Source: Alphaproteobacteria bacterium UBA3773
Lineage (GTDB): Bacteria > Pseudomonadota > Alphaproteobacteria > RF32 > CAG-239
Assembly: GCA_002372275.1 (NCBI GenBank)
Contig: DFFP01000010.1
Span: forward strand, 1-48,638
DNA length: 48,638 nucleotides
Reading direction: 5' to 3'
Below the pieces are notes generated by a model. That model had not been told where the DNA came from and did not search any database. It saw only the letters and a program-made list of their open reading frames with translations. Shown in pieces: positions 7,156-15,752 of the stretch (within the stretch, counting starts at the first letter, position 1; each line of letters opens with the position of its first letter). The translations under genes and the position numbers were made by a program.

Positions 7156-7863
7156 ATGATTGTAGAAAAAAATATGCTCACCCAACCTATTATTGATATG
7201 CAAAATGTTGGTATCCGATATGGAAAAGATCCGGAGGTTTTAAGCGATATCAAATTGAGTTTGGAAAAAGGGTCGTTTCACTTTTTAACCGGAAAATCGG
7301 GTGCCGGTAAAACATCTTTGTTGTCACTGATGTATTTAGCCTTAAAGCCGAGCAGGGGAACGGTGAATGTGTTTGGTACAAACATCGGGTATGCTTCGCG
7401 TGATGAAAAAGCGATGCTCAGGCGCAAAATCGGTGTTGTGTTTCAAGACTTTCATCTTTTGGAACATATGTCGGCTTATGACAATGTGGCCGTTCCGCTT
7501 CGAATTAAAGGGATGAGTGAAAATGAAATTCAAAAACGCGTCAAAGAACTCTTGAGCTGGGTGGAACTCGATAAAAGCGTGAATAAAATATGCGAAACCT
7601 TATCCGGCGGTGAAAAACAACGTGTGGCGATTGCCAGAGCCGTCATTAACAGACCTGAAATTTTGCTGGCCGACGAGCCGACCGGCAACGTTGATAATGA
7701 AATTGCGGGTAAATTGATGAAACTTTTTGTGGAACTCAACAAGCTCGGGACAACGGTTGTGATTGCAACCCACAGCAAATCGCTCATTGATGAATACAAT
7801 TATCCGCAAATTCATCTTGAAAACAAAGGGCTGAAGATTATTCCGGCGCTCAGGAGAATATAA
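7156..7863 (+). CDS. ftsE: Cell-division ABC ATPase FtsE
   Basis: A 235-residue ABC ATPase. Walker A is GKSGAGKTS, the Q-loop is VFQDFHLLEHMSAYDNVAVPLR (shown by VFQDFHLLEHMS), the signature is LSGGEKQRVAIARA, and Walker B is ILLADEPTGNVD with a following H-loop ATHSK. FtsE partners FtsX to activate septal peptidoglycan hydrolases. GGAGG five bases before ATG 7156 decides the start. The ftsX gene follows after one base, and the whole run to mnmA is on one strand. Confidence 0.95.
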   Translation: MIVEKNMLTQPIIDMQNVGIRYGKDPEVLSDIKLSLEKGSFHFLTGKSGAGKTSLLSLMYLALKPSRGTVNVFGTNIGYASRDEKAMLRRKIGVVFQDFHLLEHMSAYDNVAVPLRIKGMSENEIQKRVKELLSWVELDKSVNKICETLSGGEKQRVAIARAVINRPEILLADEPTGNVDNEIAGKLMKLFVELNKLGTTVVIATHSKSLIDEYNYPQIHLENKGLKIIPALRRI

Positions 7864-7864
7864 A

Positions 7865-8770
7865 ATGAAATATGGTTTAAGATTATCAATACACAATGAA
7901 CTGCCCTTAAAAGAAGATAAATCCAACATTTTTTTAAAAGTGTCGACTGCGATTGCCGTTTTTTTATTTTCAATTACACTGGCTGCATATTTTGTGATTT
8001 CATCGGTTATTGAAACATGGAACAAAAACATTGTCGATGGTTTAACAGTTCAAATTATGCCTTCAAGTGAAGTGTTGACAAATGAAGAAAATTTGCTTCG
8101 CACCAATAAGGTTATTGCTTTTTTTGAAGGTTTACAAGGTGTTCGGAAAGTGAGCCTTGTGTCGAACAAAAAAATCAAAAAACTGATGTCACCATGGCTT
8201 GGCGACAACGTTGATCTCGATTCGATTCCCGTTCCGCAACTTTTAGATGTTAAATTAAGTAGCGGACGCACGTTTGATTATGAGGGAGTTGCAAAAAATT
8301 TGAAAGAAATAGCGCCTTATGCCTCTATTGATAATCATGGTTTATGGCTCAAACAACTGATTAAAACGGCAGCTTCGCTGAAAGCCCTTTCGCTTTTTAT
8401 TTTGATGCTTGTACTTTCCATTGCTTTGTGTTCACTTTTTTATGCCTTAAAAACGAGTTTAAGAGTGCACCAAAATATTGTCGAAATTTTGCATACGATG
8501 GGGGCAACAGATGATTATGTAGCCAAACAATATGCCTCTCGCGCATTTATGATCGGTTTGTGGTCAGGGTGTGTCGGTATGTTTTTTGCATTCGTGGTGT
8601 TGTTCGTGATTTCACGTATGTCATCCGGACTGGAAGCAGGGTTGATTCACTTTGCTTCGTTGAGCGTTTCACATCGCTTGTGTTTGTTAAGTATACCTCT
8701 TTGGTCAGCACTTCTTTCGATGATGATGTCATTTATATGCGTGAAGAGAACTTTAGGGAAAATGTTGTAG
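7865..8770 (+). CDS. ftsX: Cell-division protein FtsX
   Basis: A 301-residue integral membrane protein with the FtsX plan: a short cytoplasmic N-terminus, TM1 (about residues 26-48), a periplasmic loop (~120 residues, including VRKVSLVSNKKIKKLM), and three TMs in the C-terminal half (LSLFILMLVLSIALCSLFYA-like, FMIGLWSGCVGMFFAFVV, LLSIPLWSALLSMMMSF). ILHTMGATDDYVAKQYASRA matches the conserved cytoplasmic loop. Its TAG directly abuts the ATG of the next gene, indicating coupled translation. Confidence 0.93.
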   Translation: MKYGLRLSIHNELPLKEDKSNIFLKVSTAIAVFLFSITLAAYFVISSVIETWNKNIVDGLTVQIMPSSEVLTNEENLLRTNKVIAFFEGLQGVRKVSLVSNKKIKKLMSPWLGDNVDLDSIPVPQLLDVKLSSGRTFDYEGVAKNLKEIAPYASIDNHGLWLKQLIKTAASLKALSLFILMLVLSIALCSLFYALKTSLRVHQNIVEILHTMGATDDYVAKQYASRAFMIGLWSGCVGMFFAFVVLFVISRMSSGLEAGLIHFASLSVSHRLCLLSIPLWSALLSMMMSFICVKRTLGKML

Positions 8771-9358
8771 ATGAAGCGCTTTAAGATTATACTTCGCATA
8801 TATGGTTATTTTTTCTTTTTGGTATGGCTTGGCGGGTTTATTATCTTTCAGCAGTATATAAGAAAACATCAAACGGATGAAACAACCAAAACAGATGCCA
8901 TCGTTATTTTAACGGGCGGTACAAATCGGATTTCAAACGGCGTGAAGCTTTATAACGATGGTTTGGCGGATATGCTTTTTATTTCAGGAGTCGGAAAGCA
9001 TACAAACATTCAATCGCTTCAAAACGAACATCATGTGACTTTTAAAAACGGCACGGAGAATGTGTTTGTCGGCAGGGAAGCGACGAATACGATTGAAAAT
9101 GCAATAGAAGTCAGTGATATGATTCGTCGTCATCACTTAAAAACAATCAGGCTTGTGACTTCGTATTATCATATGCCGCGAAGTGTTTCAGAAATTAAAG
9201 CCAGACATCCGGATTTAATGATTATCGAACATCCGGTTTATTCAAAAAATGTTTCGAAACGCTGGTGGAAAAGACCGAAAAGTTTTTATCTGATTGCCTC
9301 TGAATATCACAAATTTATTTTTGTTTATCTTAAAAATTTTATGAAACGCTTTTATTAA
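8771..9358 (+). CDS. YdcF/SanA-like DUF218 membrane protein
   Basis: A 195-residue DUF218 protein with one N-terminal membrane segment (about residues 8-29) followed by the domain: DAIVILTGGTNRISNGVKLYNDG, then LFISGVG, ATNTIENAIEV and IRLVTSYYHMPRS (Ser-Tyr-Tyr-His-Met-Pro is characteristic). Members are linked to envelope integrity; the biochemical reaction is not established. Its position between ftsX and plsC is the common alphaproteobacterial order. There is no spacer to ftsX. Confidence 0.9.
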   Translation: MKRFKIILRIYGYFFFLVWLGGFIIFQQYIRKHQTDETTKTDAIVILTGGTNRISNGVKLYNDGLADMLFISGVGKHTNIQSLQNEHHVTFKNGTENVFVGREATNTIENAIEVSDMIRRHHLKTIRLVTSYYHMPRSVSEIKARHPDLMIIEHPVYSKNVSKRWWKRPKSFYLIASEYHKFIFVYLKNFMKRFY

Positions 9359-9374
9359 AAAAAAGGAACTTGTT

Positions 9375-10133
9375 ATGATTTATATCAGATCATTTTTTTG
9401 CAGTCTTTGGTTTTTTACGATTATGATCATCGGTTGTACCATTACGCTTTTTGTGGGGCCTGTGTCTCGAAAAGGGACGATTTATTTGTGGGATAAAATC
9501 GTTATGCCGACAATTTTTTTCGGTATCAAACATATTGCGGGGCTCAAACTTGAATACAGAGGGCTTGAAAATGTGGCAAAAGAGCCTGTTTTATATGCTT
9601 GTAAACATGAATCGGCGCTTGAAACATATGCTTTTACGCAACCGGTTCGAACCTGCACTTATGTTTTCAAAAAAGAACTGCTTTTTATGCCTTTTTTCGG
9701 GTGGACACAATACTTTTACGGGATGGTGCCGGTTGATAGAAAAGGCGGAGCAAAAGCGATGAAAAATATGCTCAAAGGTGTTTCGAAAATTGTGGGCGAG
9801 GGAAGGCCTGTTGTTGTTTTCCCGGAAGGGACACGTTGCAAACCCGGCACAACAAAAGGTTATAAATCGGGCTTTTTGTTTTTGGCAGAAAATTTAGAGT
9901 TAAAAGTTGTGCCTGTGGCGGTTAATACAGGGCTTTTTTGGGCTAAAAATTCGTTTTTAAGGTACCCCGGAACGGCGGTGATCGAATTTTTGCCTGCCAT
10001 GGACGTTTCAAATCACGTTGATAAAAAAGCATTTATGGCTGAGCTTGAAAAAGTGATTGAAAATAAGTGTAAAGAGTTAAACGACGAAGCTATTGCAAAA
10101 TATCCGTGGGTTAAAAAGAATTTAGGAGCATAA
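9375..10133 (+). CDS. plsC: 1-acyl-sn-glycerol-3-phosphate acyltransferase
   Basis: A 252-residue inner-membrane acyltransferase that makes phosphatidic acid from lysophosphatidic acid. An N-terminal TM is followed by the catalytic block CKHESALET, where the second residue of the usual HX4D is Glu, as is common in alphaproteobacterial PlsC. The glycerophosphate-binding motifs VPVDRKGG and VVFPEGTRCKPG follow, then VPVAVNTG. The ribosome site is AAAGGA. It is the fourth gene of the ftsEX run. Confidence 0.93.
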   Translation: MIYIRSFFCSLWFFTIMIIGCTITLFVGPVSRKGTIYLWDKIVMPTIFFGIKHIAGLKLEYRGLENVAKEPVLYACKHESALETYAFTQPVRTCTYVFKKELLFMPFFGWTQYFYGMVPVDRKGGAKAMKNMLKGVSKIVGEGRPVVVFPEGTRCKPGTTKGYKSGFLFLAENLELKVVPVAVNTGLFWAKNSFLRYPGTAVIEFLPAMDVSNHVDKKAFMAELEKVIENKCKELNDEAIAKYPWVKKNLGA

Positions 10134-10135
10134 AA

Positions 10136-11218
10136 ATGCGCGTATTGGTCGGTCTTTCGGGTGGTGTTGATTCTTCGGTAACGGCTTGCCTCTTAAAAGA
10201 AAAAGGCTATGAGGTTATCGGAGCTACAATGTCTATTTGGGACAAAGAAAAATATAAAAATGTTTTTGTCAGCCATAAGGGAGATGCCTGTTTTTCGCCG
10301 CACGAAGAAGAAGACATCAAAACCTGCCAAAGTTTGTGTGAAAAAATCGGGATAGAATATCATGTGATTGACTGCACCAAAGAATATCAAAAGCTTGTGC
10401 TCGAAAATTTTAAAAGCGAATACCTGCAAGGTCGAACGCCAAACCCTTGCGTGGTATGTAATTCATATATTAAGTTTGAGGCGTTGCCGAGAGGAGCCAG
10501 AGCACTCGGTTTAGAATTTGATAAATTTGCGACCGGTCATTATGTTCGGCTTTCGCAAAACGCAACCTCGGGGCGTTATATGCTTCAATCGGCTGTTGAT
10601 TTGCCCAAAGATCAAAGTTATTTTCTTTATCGTTTGACTCAAGAACAGCTTTCAAAGATTTTAACCCCGCTTGGGAGCTATACCAAAGATGAGGTGCGCG
10701 AGATTGCTCGAAGATACGGCCTTGAAGTGAGCGACAAAAAAGACAGTCAGGATTTTTATTCGGGCGATATCAACGATATTATAGATGAGCCGGATAAAGT
10801 TGGCAATTTTGTGGATACTTCGGGCAAAATTTTGGGCCATCATAACGGGATTTGGCACTTTACCATCGGTCAAAGGCGCGGGCTCGGGGTGAGCGCCGAC
10901 AGACCGCTTTATGTTGTGGCATTAAATAAAGAAAGAAATGAAGTTGTTTTAGGCTATTTAGAAGAAAACTTCAAGTCATCGCTTATTGTAAATAATTTGA
11001 ACTGGGTATCTGTTGAAAACATCAATAAAAAGAAAAATGTTTTATTAAAACTTCGGTCTTCACAAAAACCGTTTGAAGCAACGTTTGAACCTTTAGAAAA
11101 CTGTGCCAAGCTTATATTTTCGGAGCCGCAAAAGGCAGTGGCCACGGGGCAATCCGCCGTTTTTTATGATAATCAAGGCTTTGTTTTGGGCGGCGGCGTG
11201 ATTGAAAGCACAGAATAA
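10136..11218 (+). CDS. mnmA: tRNA-specific 2-thiouridylase MnmA, variant type
   Basis: A 360-residue MnmA that thiolates U34 of Lys, Glu and Gln tRNAs. The PP-loop is LSGGVDSSV (residues 7-15). GRTPNPCVVCN carries Cys105 and Cys108; VDLPKDQSYFLYRL and FTIGQRRGLGV are also typical. The second catalytic Cys, found in a DSxGICFIG or SQDICF context in E. coli-type enzymes, is replaced: the sequence reads KKDSQDFYSGD. An extra Cys cluster (ACFSPHEEED, Cys64, Cys68, Cys80) lies before the first. This resembles the subfamily seen in some anaerobes and may use a different sulfur or Fe-S chemistry, possibly reflecting transfer. The gene starts two bases after plsC. Confidence 0.9.
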   Translation: MRVLVGLSGGVDSSVTACLLKEKGYEVIGATMSIWDKEKYKNVFVSHKGDACFSPHEEEDIKTCQSLCEKIGIEYHVIDCTKEYQKLVLENFKSEYLQGRTPNPCVVCNSYIKFEALPRGARALGLEFDKFATGHYVRLSQNATSGRYMLQSAVDLPKDQSYFLYRLTQEQLSKILTPLGSYTKDEVREIARRYGLEVSDKKDSQDFYSGDINDIIDEPDKVGNFVDTSGKILGHHNGIWHFTIGQRRGLGVSADRPLYVVALNKERNEVVLGYLEENFKSSLIVNNLNWVSVENINKKKNVLLKLRSSQKPFEATFEPLENCAKLIFSEPQKAVATGQSAVFYDNQGFVLGGGVIESTE

Positions 11219-11225
11219 TCATAAA

Positions 11226-11420
11226 CGTCATTGCGAGGAACGAAGTGACGTCGCAATCTATGCAATATTCAATAATGAATGGACTCCTACGTCACGCCTT
11301 TCGGCGCTCCTCTGAGTGACTTTTTTTTACCTAAACCGTCATTGCGAGGCCTTTAAGCCGTCGCAATCTATGCAACAAACCATAAACGTCATTGCGAGCG
11401 AAGCGTCGTAATTTATACTA
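11226..11420 (+). repeat. Palindromic repeat cluster upstream of adhesin
   Basis: Two repeat types are interleaved. Type I begins CGTCATTGCGAG and ends GTCGCAATCTATGCAA, at 11226-11265, 11337-11375 and a decayed copy at 11387-11420. Type II begins GGACTCCTACGTCACG and ends CTCTGAGTGAC, at 11281-11320, with an inner CGCCTTTCGGCG hairpin and T-run after it that may terminate mnmA transcription. The same elements recur downstream of the locus at 16.4-16.7 kb. CGTCATTGCGAG-type palindromes occur in many bacteria as interspersed elements. Confidence 0.85.
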
Positions 11421-11481
11421 ATTAAATCAAAAAGTTATCCACATTTTGAGTATTAAATTAGAGTTATTTCATAAAAAACTC

Positions 11482-11510
11482 TTGAAAAAAACAATATTCA
11501 TAAATAATCT
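11482..11510 (+). promoter_or_regulatory. Likely promoter of the adhesin gene
   Basis: A -35 TTGAAA (11482-11487) and a -10 TAATCT (11505-11510) have a 17-nt spacer and stand 78 bases before the adhesin start. Confidence 0.55.
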
Positions 11511-11522
11511 AAAAAGCGGAAA

Positions 11523-11553
11523 GATAAGAAGAGGTGATTTTTCTCTTTTTATC
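11523..11553 (+). other. Hairpin in adhesin 5' UTR
   Basis: GATAAGAAGAG (11523-11533) can pair with CTCTTTTTATC (11543-11553), 11 bp with one G-T wobble and a 9-nt loop. No T-run follows, so it is more likely an mRNA structure than a terminator. Confidence 0.4.
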
Positions 11554-11587
11554 GGATTTTAAGTTTAACAATATAAAGGAAAATTTC

Positions 11588-14500
11588 ATGAAACTTTCAA
11601 GACATGCAATTACCGTATTGACGCGCCAATACAGAAGCGTTCTCTTAAAGTGTGCCTTAATCAACGCCGGGTTATTCTTGGCTGTTGCACCTGCCATGGC
11701 AGAGAATACACGTGTTGTGGTAGAACCAGGAAGCTCCGCTACGATTAGTGAGAGTTTGAGTGCGTTATCTAATCCTACATTAACCGGTGGTGCTGCTCAA
11801 AATAGCGGTGAACTCACTGTAAATGAGGATCTTAATTTTTCAAATAATACGGCTCATGCCGGTGGTGCTATATATTCAACAGGTTCTCAATTAACAGTTG
11901 GTGATTCTGTTATGTTTATTGGAAATAAAACCGGTGGTGCAACCCCTGATGCCGGTGCTGCAATTTATGCCATGGGAAATGCGACTCCGACCAATGTCAC
12001 AATTGGTAATAATGTGGAATTTAAGAATAATGCATCAGCACAAAAAGCAGGTGCAATCTTTTTAGAAGATGCTAATTTAACAATTGGTGACAGCGTATTA
12101 TTTAAAGGCAATTCATCTGTTGAAAATGCAGGTGTGCTTTATAACTGGAATTATTTAGCAAGTGATGCTCAAACAACAATTGGTGATGAAGCTCAATTTC
12201 TTAATAACACTGCCGGAACAAATGGTGGTGTGATTGCAAACTATGATGGTAATATGACCATTGGAGAATCAGCTACATTTTCAACCAATAAAGCCGGTGG
12301 AAATGGCGGTGCTGTTTTAAATAGCAATTATCTTGGCACATCAGTTATGACCATTGCAGATGGTGCAACATTTGCTAACAATGTTGCCGAAGGTTTAGGC
12401 GGTGCTGTTTATAACACCGGTGATTTAACAATCAACGGTTCAGCTGAATTTTCAGGCAATATGGACTCAACCGGTGCAAACGATATTTATAACCTCGGTA
12501 AATTAACTTTGAATGCAACAACAGCTAATGATGTTATTGCTCTTGAAGGTGGTATCAGCGGTGATGCCGATAATAAAGGTACAACAAATATTTCAGGTGA
12601 AGGTGCTGTTGTCGTTTCTAATACTTTAACAAATCAAAACGTCAAGAATGACGGTAAGTTACAGTTAGATGGTGCAAGTTTAGAGGGTACAGAAATCACA
12701 GGTGATGGTTCTTTAACTGTTATCGGTGATTCTTCTTTAGAAGGTGATATCACTCTTGAACAAGAATTGACCATTGATGAAGGTCAGAAATTAGACGTTT
12801 CATATGCAACAGTAACAAGCACAACAAACAATGGTGCTTTTTATAATGCTGGTGGCGTTTTAAGCTTTGATACTTCAGATGTTTCAGTTGATATCTTTAA
12901 TGAAGAAGACAGTGTCTTAAATATCACGGATTCAACAATTGGCGGTGATGTTTACAATGATGGTATTATGTATTCTGACCCAACAACGTATTCCGGCACT
13001 GTAGATAACACAGGTTTAGCTACATTTGATGCTGATACATTTGCTTCCACAGCTGAATTGAAAAATAGCGGTGTTGCTAACCTTGAAAATGGTGTGACAT
13101 TTGAAAGCGGTGCAACAATTACAGGTACAGGTACAACAAACCTTGTCAGCGGTATCACACACTTTAATGATACAGAAAATACAAATATCATTAACCTTGC
13201 CAATGGTGCCAATTTTGATGGTACATTAAACGGTGGTATGCTGAATACACAAAACGGCGCTATTGATAACATTCTTGGTTCAATTGAGGATGTTGAAGTT
13301 TCTCTTGATGTGAATACAACTTCTTCAACAGCAGATAAATTTGCCGGTGCGACAAACTCTACAATTAAATCAGTCAATGTTAGCGGTTCTTATGGTACTT
13401 ATAGTCCGACAGAAACAAAGACAATTGCAGTTGGTGGCGATTTAACATTAGCTGATGATGCTGAAATCAACGGTGGATATTATACCAAAGTTGAGTCAGA
13501 TGGTGCCGGAAATTTAGTATTTAGCGATAAGCTCGTTAATACATCAGCAATTCAAGGTACAGGTGATGCTACAACGCCGGCTGGCGATGTTGTTCTTGGT
13601 AGTGTTGCAGCAACAACAACCGTTGGTGCTTCAAAAGCGCAAATCGCTTTGGACAACACAGCTGAAACAGCAACAATCACAGCTAAAAACGGCGTTAATA
13701 TCACAGGTAATACAAGTGTCAAAGGTACTTTAACAACAACAGGCAGTGCAACAATCGGCAAAAAATTATCAGTTGCAGGTGGTCTGTTTAATGTGACATC
13801 AAGCGGTGGTATTGTTGTTGGTGGTGCAGATCAAAACTTCATTGTTGAAGGTGATGGTGATGTGAAAACTAAAGGTGATATCACAGCTGCCGGTGAATTA
13901 TATGCTGCAGATAACAAGTTCCATGTAACATCAACCGGTGGTATTGTTGCCGCAGGCGGTAAATTCATCGCTGATCAAAATGGTGTTGTTACAGCTCAAG
14001 GCTTAAAGCTTGATGGTGCAACCATTACAGGTATTACAACATCAACTGAAATGGCTGCCTTGCTTGCTGATCCGACAACGGCATCTGACGCTAACTTAGT
14101 AACAGAAAAAGCTTTAGTGAGCGGCATTAGCACCGTTATTGCTCAAAAAGAACAGTGGGCTCAAGGTTTGTTGGGTGTTGATACAACACAAGGCACAGAT
14201 AACCAACTGCAAAATGCTTTGAACACATTAGGAACAACTGACGGCAAAGGCAATAACATCTCTGCAACAACAGTTGCCGGTGCTTTGCATGAGCTTGATG
14301 TTGAAAAAGCAGGTTTAGCTCAAGACAACGTCTTTACAGGTCAAAACACATTTGCAAATGCTAATGGTATTAAAATTGCAAACGGCACAGATCCTGCAGC
14401 AGCCGATTATGCTGAAACAAACTTAAGAGCAACTGCTGACGGTTTAGCAATTGACACAGGTTTGTCTGTTGATGGTGCTTTGACCACAACAGGTGCTGCG

Positions 14501-15682
14501 ACAATCGGTGACAAACTGACTGTTAAGGCAGGTGGTGCTGATATCACAGGTACAACAACGACGACAGGTGGATTGTATGCTGCTAAGGATAGTAATGGTG
14601 TCTTCCAATTCCAAGTCGGCTCAACAGGCAATGTTTACGTTGGTGTTGACAAATTCACCGTTGATGCTACAGATGGTTCAATGAGTGCCGCCGATGGCAA
14701 GTTCACTGTTGACGGAAATGGTAATGCCAATGCTTTGAATATCACAGCTCAAGGTGACTTGGGTGTTCAAGGCTCATCTTGGTTAAAAGATACACATGTC
14801 AATGGTGCTTTTGAAGTTAGCGGTCAGTCTTACCTGCATAACACTTCTGTTACAGGCGATTTGGCTGTGACAGGCACAACAAAGACAACAGCTTTGACAT
14901 TTGATGGTACAAGCTACGTTGCTGCGATGGATCAAGGTATTGCTGCTCTTACAAGCGGAACAGTTGATGACCAAGCAAAACGCACAATGGCAACAAATGC
15001 AACTGTTGCTAAAACGGTTGGCAATTTGGCTGCTCTTGAAAATAAACATGGTGTGACCAGTGTTGCTGATATTGCTTCAGCTATCGATAGTTTGGCAACA
15101 AACATTGAAACAGCTACAGGTGGAACATTTACCGCTGATAAATGGACAGGTACTGTTACAGGAACAAAAGCTGTCAACTATGCACAAGGCGTTGAATATA
15201 ATGACTTGCTCAGCAGTATTGATCAAATCTCTTCTAACATCGGAACAGCAACAAACGCTACATATGGCAACATTGCATCTGATAACACAGTCAATGCAAA
15301 CTTGGATGCTTTAGATGCTGCTATCGGTGACAGAAGCTTTGCAACAACAACATATGTTGCTCCGAATGACGATTTGTCAACGGCTGTGACAAAGCTTGAT
15401 AAAGAACTTCATACTGTCAATCATGATGTCAGAAAACTCCGTCATGATATGGATAGAGGTTTAGCATCAGTTGCTGCTTTGTCAGCTTTAGTTCCGAATG
15501 CCAGAGGAACAGGCAACACTTCGCTTTCAGTCGGTACCGGTTATTATAACGGTCACTCAGCGTTTGCTTTGGGTGGTGCCCACTGGTTTACGGATAACTT
15601 GATGGTTAACATAGGTGCTGCTGCCAGCATGGGTCATACACGTGATATGACATACCGCGCAGGTGTCAGCTATTCGTTTTAA
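11588..15682 (+). CDS. Trimeric autotransporter adhesin with Pmp-like passenger
   Basis: A 1364-residue surface protein. The start at 11588 (AAAGGA upstream) gives a long autotransporter-type signal peptide ending APAMA-EN at residue 38. Residues ~60-270 contain repeated GGAIYS / GGVIANYD / GGAVLNSN blocks alternating with NNTA or GNKT, as in polymorphic-outer-membrane-protein beta-helices. Residues ~270-1200 are Thr/Gly/Asp-rich repeats (TTTGAATIGDKL-like units recur). The end is YadA-like: a neck helix (DVRKLRHDMDRGLASVAALS), SLSVGTGYYNG and a terminal strand ending in Phe (YRAGVSYSF). It should trimerise, insert as a 12-strand barrel and display the stalk for adhesion. A Skp-like gene follows. 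Antisense frames inside are shadows of the repeats. Confidence 0.9.
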   Translation: MKLSRHAITVLTRQYRSVLLKCALINAGLFLAVAPAMAENTRVVVEPGSSATISESLSALSNPTLTGGAAQNSGELTVNEDLNFSNNTAHAGGAIYSTGSQLTVGDSVMFIGNKTGGATPDAGAAIYAMGNATPTNVTIGNNVEFKNNASAQKAGAIFLEDANLTIGDSVLFKGNSSVENAGVLYNWNYLASDAQTTIGDEAQFLNNTAGTNGGVIANYDGNMTIGESATFSTNKAGGNGGAVLNSNYLGTSVMTIADGATFANNVAEGLGGAVYNTGDLTINGSAEFSGNMDSTGANDIYNLGKLTLNATTANDVIALEGGISGDADNKGTTNISGEGAVVVSNTLTNQNVKNDGKLQLDGASLEGTEITGDGSLTVIGDSSLEGDITLEQELTIDEGQKLDVSYATVTSTTNNGAFYNAGGVLSFDTSDVSVDIFNEEDSVLNITDSTIGGDVYNDGIMYSDPTTYSGTVDNTGLATFDADTFASTAELKNSGVANLENGVTFESGATITGTGTTNLVSGITHFNDTENTNIINLANGANFDGTLNGGMLNTQNGAIDNILGSIEDVEVSLDVNTTSSTADKFAGATNSTIKSVNVSGSYGTYSPTETKTIAVGGDLTLADDAEINGGYYTKVESDGAGNLVFSDKLVNTSAIQGTGDATTPAGDVVLGSVAATTTVGASKAQIALDNTAETATITAKNGVNITGNTSVKGTLTTTGSATIGKKLSVAGGLFNVTSSGGIVVGGADQNFIVEGDGDVKTKGDITAAGELYAADNKFHVTSTGGIVAAGGKFIADQNGVVTAQGLKLDGATITGITTSTEMAALLADPTTASDANLVTEKALVSGISTVIAQKEQWAQGLLGVDTTQGTDNQLQNALNTLGTTDGKGNNISATTVAGALHELDVEKAGLAQDNVFTGQNTFANANGIKIANGTDPAAADYAETNLRATADGLAIDTGLSVDGALTTTGAATIGDKLTVKAGGADITGTTTTTGGLYAAKDSNGVFQFQVGSTGNVYVGVDKFTVDATDGSMSAADGKFTVDGNGNANALNITAQGDLGVQGSSWLKDTHVNGAFEVSGQSYLHNTSVTGDLAVTGTTKTTALTFDGTSYVAAMDQGIAALTSGTVDDQAKRTMATNATVAKTVGNLAALENKHGVTSVADIASAIDSLATNIETATGGTFTADKWTGTVTGTKAVNYAQGVEYNDLLSSIDQISSNIGTATNATYGNIASDNTVNANLDALDAAIGDRSFATTTYVAPNDDLSTAVTKLDKELHTVNHDVRKLRHDMDRGLASVAALSALVPNARGTGNTSLSVGTGYYNGHSAFALGGAHWFTDNLMVNIGAAASMGHTRDMTYRAGVSYSF

Positions 15683-15697
15683 TTATTTAAGATGAAT

Positions 15698-15737
15698 AAC
15701 ATTGTGCCCCTTGAATTTCTTCAAGGGGCACAATGTT
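15698..15737. other. Perfect 18-bp hairpin between adhesin and Skp-like gene
   Basis: 15698-15715 is exactly complementary to 15720-15737 with a TTTC loop. Neither side has a proper T-run, so a classical terminator is doubtful. It lies 15 bases after the adhesin stop and 15 before the Skp-like start, and could stabilise the adhesin message or reduce expression of the second gene. Confidence 0.7.
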
Positions 15738-15752
15738 AAGAAAGGACAAAAA

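Noticed and set aside
7600..8031. 143-codon minus-strand ORF
   Set aside because: Antisense to ftsE/ftsX with no independent support.
12952..13377. Antisense ORF of 141 codons inside the adhesin gene
   Set aside because: It and several similar antisense frames mirror Thr/Gly/Asp-rich repeat codons, have biased composition and no ribosome sites.
15702..15752. Longer start for the Skp-like protein
   Set aside because: Lies within the 18-bp hairpin and has no ribosome site; AAAGGA precedes Met 15753.
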